In this document: piece by piece, positions 1 to 4,032 of the stretch
Layout: each line of letters opens with the position of its first letter
How positions within the stretch are numbered: position 1 is the stretch's first letter
Source of the DNA: Bacteroidota bacterium
GTDB lineage: Bacteria; Bacteroidota; Kryptoniia; Kryptoniales; JAKASW01
NCBI GenBank assembly: GCA_021785235.1
Contig: JAJYGB010000092.1
Location: forward strand, 1-6,328
Reading direction: 5' to 3'
DNA: 6,328 nt
Translations under genes and position numbers: made by a program
Notes under the pieces: model-generated
Seen by the model: only the letters and a program-made list of their open reading frames with translations
What the model was told of the DNA's origin: nothing
Databases searched by the model: none

Positions 1-906
1 AAGCTCGTGCACTTCCGTGAACGCCCCGTCATCGACTATGAGCTTGATGACGTCCTTCATATCGTACGGCTTGTTGGGATTTTCCGGTATTAGATTGTTA
101 AGGGCTGCGCCTACCCTGTCCGGATTGTCCTTGCTTTTCACGCGCGGTGGGTCTTCACGATAGTTCTGTGGAATAAACGAAAGGAGATTCCTGATGCCGA
201 GGAGGCACTCCGCTTCACCGTCGCACGCGAAATGTGCCACTCCGCTCTTCGTGGCGTGGGTGATTGCACCGCCAAGTTCTTCAAACGAGACATCTTCGTG
301 CGTTACTGTCTTGACGACATTAGGGCCGGTGACGAACATATAGCTTGTGTTCTTCACCATGAAAATGAAATCGGTTATGGCAGGAGAATAGACGGCACCG
401 CCGGCAGACGGTCCCATCACCGCCGAAATCTGCGGGACAACTCCGCTTGCGAGCGTATTCTTAAGGAAGATGTCGGCGTATCCTCCGAGCGATACCACCC
501 CTTCCTGTATCCTGGCGCCGCCCGAGTCGTTGAGCCCGATAATGGGAGCGCCCATCTTCATCGCCAAATCCATCACCTTGCAGATTTTCTCTGCGTGTGC
601 CTCCGAAAGAGAACCGCCAAACACGGTGAAGTCCTGGCTGTATACGAAGACAAGCCTTCCGTCGATCTTGCCGTGGCCCGTCACTACGCCGTCTCCGGGA
701 TAGCGCTGTTTCTCAAGCCCGAAATCATGGGAACGGTGTTTGACGAACATAGCGAGCGCGATGAAAGAACCCTCGGCGGTGAGTATAGCGAGGCGTTCCC
801 GCGCGGTCAGCTTTCCCTTCTTATGCTGCTCGTCGACGCGATTCTTCCCGCCGCCGGCTTTAGCCTCTTCAGCAAGTCTTTTCAGCTCGTCAATTTTGTC
901 ATTCAT
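1..906 (-). CDS. Acyl-CoA carboxylase carboxyltransferase (beta) subunit, PccB/MmdA type, 3'-truncated by window edge
   Basis: The gene is open from an ATG at 906 to base 1, giving 302 codons with no stop; family members are about 510-520 residues, so roughly the last 40% lies outside. The family transfers a carboxyl group between biotin and an acyl-CoA (propionyl-/methylmalonyl-CoA) in the cytoplasm. Seen in my translation: the N-terminal helix MNDKIDELKRLAEEAK, KLTARERLAIL (residues 32-42), SQDFTVFGGSLSE (90-102), the oxyanion-hole/CoA loop NDSGGARIQEG (126-136), MGPSAGGAVYSPAITDF (164-180), and FVTGPNVVKTVTHEDVSFEELGG (191-213). The last 45 residues match the inter-domain region of the family. 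A stop at 943-945 in the same frame limits N-terminal extension, and ATG 906 fits the usual N-terminus. The ribosome site is weak (GGCGGGTG). PccB and MmdA cannot be separated here because the C-terminal half and partner genes (biotin carrier, OadG-like) are not visible. Confidence 0.95.
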   Translation of the reverse strand, partial: MNDKIDELKRLAEEAKAGGGKNRVDEQHKKGKLTARERLAILTAEGSFIALAMFVKHRSHDFGLEKQRYPGDGVVTGHGKIDGRLVFVYSQDFTVFGGSLSEAHAEKICKVMDLAMKMGAPIIGLNDSGGARIQEGVVSLGGYADIFLKNTLASGVVPQISAVMGPSAGGAVYSPAITDFIFMVKNTSYMFVTGPNVVKTVTHEDVSFEELGGAITHATKSGVAHFACDGEAECLLGIRNLLSFIPQNYREDPPRVKSKDNPDRVGAALNNLIPENPNKPYDMKDVIKLIVDDGAFTEVHEL

Positions 907-949
907 GCGTTCACCCGCCAACTTATTCAACGGAAATAGATGTTAGGAA

Positions 950-979
950 ATTATAATAGATAGTGAAGAGAAATGGAAA
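950..979 (-). promoter_or_regulatory. Predicted sigma70-like promoter for the carboxyltransferase gene
   Basis: On the minus strand a perfect TATAAT (955-950) lies 18 bases downstream of TTTCCA (979-974), which matches TTGACA at four of six positions. The -10 box is 44 bases before the ATG at 906, leaving a leader of about 35-40 bases. This is a sequence match only. If the host uses the Bacteroidia-type sigma factor (TTTG / TAnnTTTG boxes), these boxes would not be the relevant ones. The rest of the 145-base gap (907-1051) holds one weak 4-bp hairpin and no gene. Confidence 0.45.
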
Positions 980-1051
980 CGGTTCATTAAATAGACCCAG
1001 CCTCAGGCTATACTGCGAACTGCTGCGCTTGAAACTTAAGAGGAAGGAGGC

Positions 1052-1654
1052 TCAGTAGCCGATAATTACATCGGTACGGCGGTTATCGGCTCTACCGTCG
1101 CGTGTGCTGTTGCTCGAGATCGGCCTGGTCGACCCGTTGGCCACGATGGAAATGTTTTTCAGAGGAATTCCAAGACGCCTTGCAAGCGAATCCGCGACTC
1201 GGCTCGCCCTCTTTCTGGAAAGGTCCACATTGTACCACGATGGTCCGATGGAGTCGGCATTTCCCTCGACGACTATCCGCAAACCTCTCGCCCCCTCATG
1301 CCGGGCTAGCTCTTCGATTCTATCAAAGATGCAATAGACATTCTTGTTTATCCCCGCGCGGTTAAAGCGGAAATAAATTCTGATCGGGGAGCCTACCGGT
1401 GCCGCACTCATAGCATATCGCTGCGCGACCTGCGCGGGGGGCTGCTGGGCGACGCTCTTTGATACCTGCTCGCTCCCTTCGCTTTGCTCATTGGTCTTTG
1501 TGGGCATGGGTGCGGTGGGTGGCGGCGCGCTGGGCTGTATCTCTGACTTGTGCGTTTTGGGAGGTTTCAGCTCGAAAAAAAGGAAAAGCAACGCACCGAG
1601 TACTACGACAGCTACAAGCAACTTGCCTCCGGGCTGGATTTTAACTCGCGCCAT
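1052..1654 (-). CDS. Membrane-anchored OmpA-family peptidoglycan-binding protein
   Basis: This is a 200-residue protein with three parts. Residues 11-27 form one hydrophobic segment (LLVAVVVLGALLFLFF) preceded by basic residues, with no lipobox and no evident signal-peptidase site, so it is probably an inner-membrane anchor with the rest in the periplasm. Residues 31-90 are a Pro/Ser/Gln-rich linker. Residues 91-200 are an OmpA C-terminal-like domain: IRIYFRFNRAGINKN opens it, then VVEGNADSIGPSWYNVDLSRKRA (128-150), and GRADNRRTDVII (187-198) closes it. D134 and R149 are 15 residues apart, the same spacing as the peptidoglycan-binding Asp/Arg pair of OmpA (D271/R286 in Acinetobacter). The usual GHTD is GNAD here. 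The start ATG has GAGG four bases upstream. It lies 105 bases after the coiled-coil gene with no visible terminator, so co-transcription is plausible. Its specific partner is unknown; it resembles the wall-binding halves of MotB- or Pal-like proteins only in that domain. Confidence 0.9.
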   Translation of the reverse strand: MARVKIQPGGKLLVAVVVLGALLFLFFELKPPKTHKSEIQPSAPPPTAPMPTKTNEQSEGSEQVSKSVAQQPPAQVAQRYAMSAAPVGSPIRIYFRFNRAGINKNVYCIFDRIEELARHEGARGLRIVVEGNADSIGPSWYNVDLSRKRASRVADSLARRLGIPLKNISIVANGSTRPISSNSTRDGRADNRRTDVIIGY

Positions 1655-1662
1655 ATATCCTC
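1655..1662 (-). promoter_or_regulatory. Ribosome binding site of the OmpA-like gene
   Basis: Minus-strand GAGGATAT directly precedes the ATG at 1654. GAGG (1662-1659) pairs with the anti-Shine-Dalgarno sequence but is only four bases from the start, a tight spacing. It supports this ATG as the start; the hydrophobic anchor follows ten residues in, as expected for a true N-terminus. Confidence 0.55.
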
Positions 1663-1759
1663 GTCAACTCATAAAAACCGGCAGGCGCACAAAATAAACA
1701 GGGATTGTGGCTTCCGCAAGACAGCATGTACGGAGGACTTGGGACTGCCATTTCCTATT

Positions 1760-2416
1760 TTAACTCTCGGAAGGAGGTGTACGTCTCCGCCTCGCAGGGT
1801 GGTTCTGTTCCGAGACTTCCTGCGATACGAAGTATTGGAGGACGCCGGAGAGCCTCTGCTCCTCTTTTTCCTTGTCTTCCTGCCAGGCCTGGAATTTATC
1901 GCGAGCTTCTTTCACCGAGGTATTGTTGTCCTCCATCTTCTCGCGGATCTCGTTGAATATCCGTTCCATTTCTTCCTGGAGGCGCTTGTTCTCCTCGCTC
2001 TTCTTCTGCTCCATCTCACGCAGCCTTCGCTCCTCGATCTTTTCGAACTGAGTGAGCGCTTTATCGCGTTTAACCGCATCCTGGATAACGTCTTCCGCCG
2101 GAATCCTGAGCGCTTCAAGGGCAACCATAAGAGCGCTTCGCCTGATGTCCGGGGACGCGTTCTTGAGGTAGACACTCTTAAGGAGTTCCTCGGCACGGTA
2201 CACTGTGAACCCGTTCATGGGCTCCTTTATGCCGAACGCCTGATAGATAGCCTGGAAACTCGGGAGTTCTTCTCCAACTCGTGCGACAGGCTGTTCGAGC
2301 TGAGGCTCGGTTATCTCTACGCGTGATTGCGTCGCTACGCCTTGTTCAGGCTGCTCGCTTTTCTTCTCTTCATCTTCGACGGATACGAAAACGTTGTACC
2401 ATTTTTTTTCGGCCAT
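1760..2416 (-). CDS. Hypothetical soluble protein with a long C-terminal coiled coil
   Basis: I do not recognise a named family for this 218-residue protein. It has no signal peptide or membrane segment, so it is probably cytoplasmic. Residues 1-47 begin MAEKKWYNVFVSVEDEE and continue as a charged, Gln/Glu-rich, likely disordered stretch. Residues 48-112 look globular and helical (FQAIYQAFGIKEPMNGFTVY, then an LLKSVYLKNASPDIRRSALM region). Residues about 113-190 are extremely rich in Glu, Lys, Arg and Gln with hydrophobics at heptad-like spacing, a clear coiled coil that could dimerise. The last part has LQYFVSQE (193-200) and a basic RRRRTPPSES tail (209-218). The start is well supported by GGAGGT four bases upstream of the ATG. 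It is probably first in a unit with the OmpA-like gene, with its own promoter and the susCD terminator behind it. Long open frames on the opposite strand are shadows of its Glu/Lys-rich codons. Confidence 0.85.
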   Translation of the reverse strand: MAEKKWYNVFVSVEDEEKKSEQPEQGVATQSRVEITEPQLEQPVARVGEELPSFQAIYQAFGIKEPMNGFTVYRAEELLKSVYLKNASPDIRRSALMVALEALRIPAEDVIQDAVKRDKALTQFEKIEERRLREMEQKKSEENKRLQEEMERIFNEIREKMEDNNTSVKEARDKFQAWQEDKEKEEQRLSGVLQYFVSQEVSEQNHPARRRRTPPSES

Positions 2417-2420
2417 ATTT

Positions 2421-2426
2421 ACCTCC
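2421..2426 (-). promoter_or_regulatory. Strong Shine-Dalgarno of the coiled-coil gene
   Basis: Minus-strand GGAGGT with a 4-base AAAT spacer before the ATG at 2416. This is a six-base match to the anti-Shine-Dalgarno core and fixes the start. Confidence 0.75.
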
Positions 2427-2439
2427 AGAAATTCAGCAT

Positions 2440-2468
2440 AATTTAGGATGGAACAACATGTGAATCAA
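2440..2468 (-). promoter_or_regulatory. Predicted sigma70-like promoter for the coiled-coil/OmpA unit
   Basis: Minus-strand TTGATT (2468-2463) and TAAATT (2445-2440) are separated by exactly 17 bases; each matches four of six consensus positions. Transcription would begin near 2433, giving a leader of about 17 bases that includes the GGAGGT ribosome site. Placement just after the susCD terminator supports a new transcription unit here. Prediction only. Confidence 0.4.
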
Positions 2469-2533
2469 GTTTCGGCATCAACAAAATTAGCCTGTGAGCG
2501 TCCCATCACACTTAAAAGCCCTTGATTCTACGG

Positions 2534-2569
2534 AAAAAAAATCCCGTGCCGCCTGATGGTAGCACGGGA
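2534..2569 (-). terminator. Intrinsic (Rho-independent) terminator of the SusC/SusD operon
   Basis: Read on the minus strand, TCCCGTGC (2569-2562) pairs perfectly with GCACGGGA (2549-2542) to give an 8-bp GC-rich stem with a 12-base loop, followed at once by eight T residues (2541-2534). It lies about 40 bases after the SusD stop codon. On the plus strand the stem is preceded by A residues and has no T tract after it, so it works in one direction only. Confidence 0.9.
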
Positions 2570-2578
2570 CAACATTAA

Positions 2579-2595
2579 TCGTGGCGAGACCACGA
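2579..2595 (-). other. Small hairpin just after the SusD stop codon
   Basis: TCGTGG (2579-2584) and CCACGA (2590-2595) form a perfect 6-bp stem around a 5-base loop, fourteen bases beyond the SusD stop. There is no T tract, so it is not a terminator by itself. It may stabilise the mRNA 3' end upstream of the real terminator, or be chance. Confidence 0.4.
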
Positions 2596-2609
2596 CATTT
2601 CACTCTTAC

Positions 2610-4019
2610 CTATTGCGAAAGCGCCGCGTCGGCAACGCTGTTGACAGGCGTCTTTGAGTAAAGGGCCGCCGATGTCTGCACGGGAGTATTCGGGTTCGCG
2701 GTCAATTCGTTCGTTGGGTAGAAGAACCGCTGTGGGAACTGAGTCCCGTTCGTCGGGGTGAGCTTCACAGTGTTGGTACCGGAAGTGTAGATTATCTGAT
2801 AATCCACCCTTCTGACAAAATTAAACAGTTCAACCTCCGGGAAGAGCGACATATACTCCTCGTTGAAGATCGACTGAAGCATCGCACCCTGCGTCGCAAC
2901 CGCCGGGTCGGCGGCCGCATAAGCGGCGGTGCTGTCTCCATACGTGTTATTGTTGTACGTAATCGCAACGTTAAGATACGTCAGTGCGTTAGCCAGGTCG
3001 TTCTCGCGGGCATAGGCCTCCGCAATCAGCAGGTTCCCTTCGGACGCCCTGAAGATCGGGAAAGGAGTCGTACCAGTAAAAGCACCGGTATTGTAGTTGA
3101 GATCAACGGGGCTCGCGGATGTGTCGAAGTAGTAGTTCATCTGCTTCCCCATGCCGTAAGCTTCAAGCATAGGAATCGCGAAGCTCTTACTCGCGTCGAT
3201 GTACCCGCTCCGGTCGTATACGCCGAACGAATACCATAGGTTCATGTCGCCGTTGTATGTTCCGGTTGTATGGAGGAACATCATGTCCTGCGAACCGTTT
3301 GTCGCAATGATTCCCTGCTTCGCCCAGGCAATGACGTTGTTCAGATCCGCGGTCGAATAGTGGTCAGCACGGGCGGCCTGCATTTCGTATCTCGCCTTGG
3401 CTGTATAGGCCGCTGCAATCCAGATGTTCGGGTCACCATTCGAAGAGAAAATATCGGCCTGCAACTTGGCTTTGTTGGAATTCAGCAGAGCAATGCCCGT
3501 ATCGAGGGTGGCCTGCACTTCCGCATACACGGTGGCCTGCGCGTCGAATTTGGGCGTTGTCGTCACACTGGGCTCGGCGGCCTGCGAGTAAGGGACATCG
3601 CCCCAAAGCGCCGTGATCGTTCCCATCTGGATGCCTTCAAGGATCTTCGCCGCGCCTTCGAGGTTCTTCTGTCCGTTCGCCGCCGCCTCTTGTTCGGTCA
3701 GACGAAGGTTGTAAACAACATTATTGTAAGCAGTTGCCCAGTCGTTGGCGTAATCCTGTGCCGACGTCTGGTAACTGTAATAGCCCTGGAACTGCCTGGA
3801 TGAACCTGTAGCTGCCTGCGCCCACAAAGACGAGATCTGCGAGGGGAACCCTTCCATGAACTCATCGAAGGAACCCTGCGATCCCGCGAATAGTTGCGGA
3901 GCAGGTGCACTTGTTGCGCCATACGGGCTCGTGGAATAGCCCTTTGTGAACGACTTACAACCCACAAGGACTACACCGAAGAGCGCCAATATCGCGACGT
4001 ATTTTAAAGTCTTCTTCAT
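2610..4019 (-). CDS. SusD/RagB-family outer-membrane lipoprotein (SusD-like, short type)
   Basis: This 469-residue protein is the surface ligand-binding lid that pairs with a SusC channel. The N-terminus is a lipoprotein signal: basic MKKTLK, a hydrophobic core, and lipobox LVGC with Cys21 as the lipidated residue. Family hallmarks follow in order: a helical repeat region with LWGDVPYSQA (138-147), FRASEGNLLIAEAYAR (323-338) in the TPR-like scaffold, FNEEYMSLFPEVELFNFVRR (385-404), and FPQRFFYPTNELTANPN (428-444) near the C-terminus. The length and the GDVPYSQA signature fit the shorter SusD-like branch (Pfam SusD-like_2 type, from memory) rather than the roughly 550-residue starch SusD. The start is set by GGGAG a few bases upstream, inside the 13-base gap after SusC, so translation is probably coupled. 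The ligand cannot be told from sequence; no glycan hydrolase or peptidase is visible next to it. Confidence 0.95.
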   Translation of the reverse strand: MKKTLKYVAILALFGVVLVGCKSFTKGYSTSPYGATSAPAPQLFAGSQGSFDEFMEGFPSQISSLWAQAATGSSRQFQGYYSYQTSAQDYANDWATAYNNVVYNLRLTEQEAAANGQKNLEGAAKILEGIQMGTITALWGDVPYSQAAEPSVTTTPKFDAQATVYAEVQATLDTGIALLNSNKAKLQADIFSSNGDPNIWIAAAYTAKARYEMQAARADHYSTADLNNVIAWAKQGIIATNGSQDMMFLHTTGTYNGDMNLWYSFGVYDRSGYIDASKSFAIPMLEAYGMGKQMNYYFDTSASPVDLNYNTGAFTGTTPFPIFRASEGNLLIAEAYARENDLANALTYLNVAITYNNNTYGDSTAAYAAADPAVATQGAMLQSIFNEEYMSLFPEVELFNFVRRVDYQIIYTSGTNTVKLTPTNGTQFPQRFFYPTNELTANPNTPVQTSAALYSKTPVNSVADAALSQ

Positions 4020-4032
4020 ATTGCTCCCTTTC
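4020..4032 (-). promoter_or_regulatory. SusC-SusD junction with the SusD ribosome binding site
   Basis: The entire 13-base gap between the SusC stop (TAA) and the SusD ATG reads GAAAGGGAGCAAT on the minus strand. AAGGGAG is a usable Shine-Dalgarno sequence. There is no room for a separate promoter, so the two genes must share a transcript. Confidence 0.7.

Noticed and set aside
232..939. 235-codon plus-strand open frame
   Set aside because: It is exactly antisense to the carboxyltransferase, whose translation is an unmistakable family match; the plus-strand product is Arg/His-rich shadow sequence.
999..1009. AGCC-TCA-GGCT hairpin after the OmpA-like gene as a terminator
   Set aside because: The stem is only 4 bp with a 3-base loop and no T tract follows on the minus strand.
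1655..1759. Promoter in the gap before the OmpA-like gene (TTGCGG, 17 bases, TATTTT)
   Set aside because: The -35 box matches only three of six positions and the -10 is poor; read-through from the upstream gene explains expression equally well.
1550..2326. 258-codon plus-strand open frame with hydrophobic Leu/Phe runs
   Set aside because: It lies opposite the coiled-coil gene and the start of the OmpA-like gene. Its Leu/Phe runs are the complement of Glu/Lys codons, it has no ribosome site, and its translation resembles no family.
2448..2525. 25-codon plus-strand small ORF (MEQHVNQVSA...) in the intergenic region
   Set aside because: The only purine-rich stretch (AGGA) touches the ATG, so spacing is wrong. 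There is no promoter, and the composition is unremarkable.
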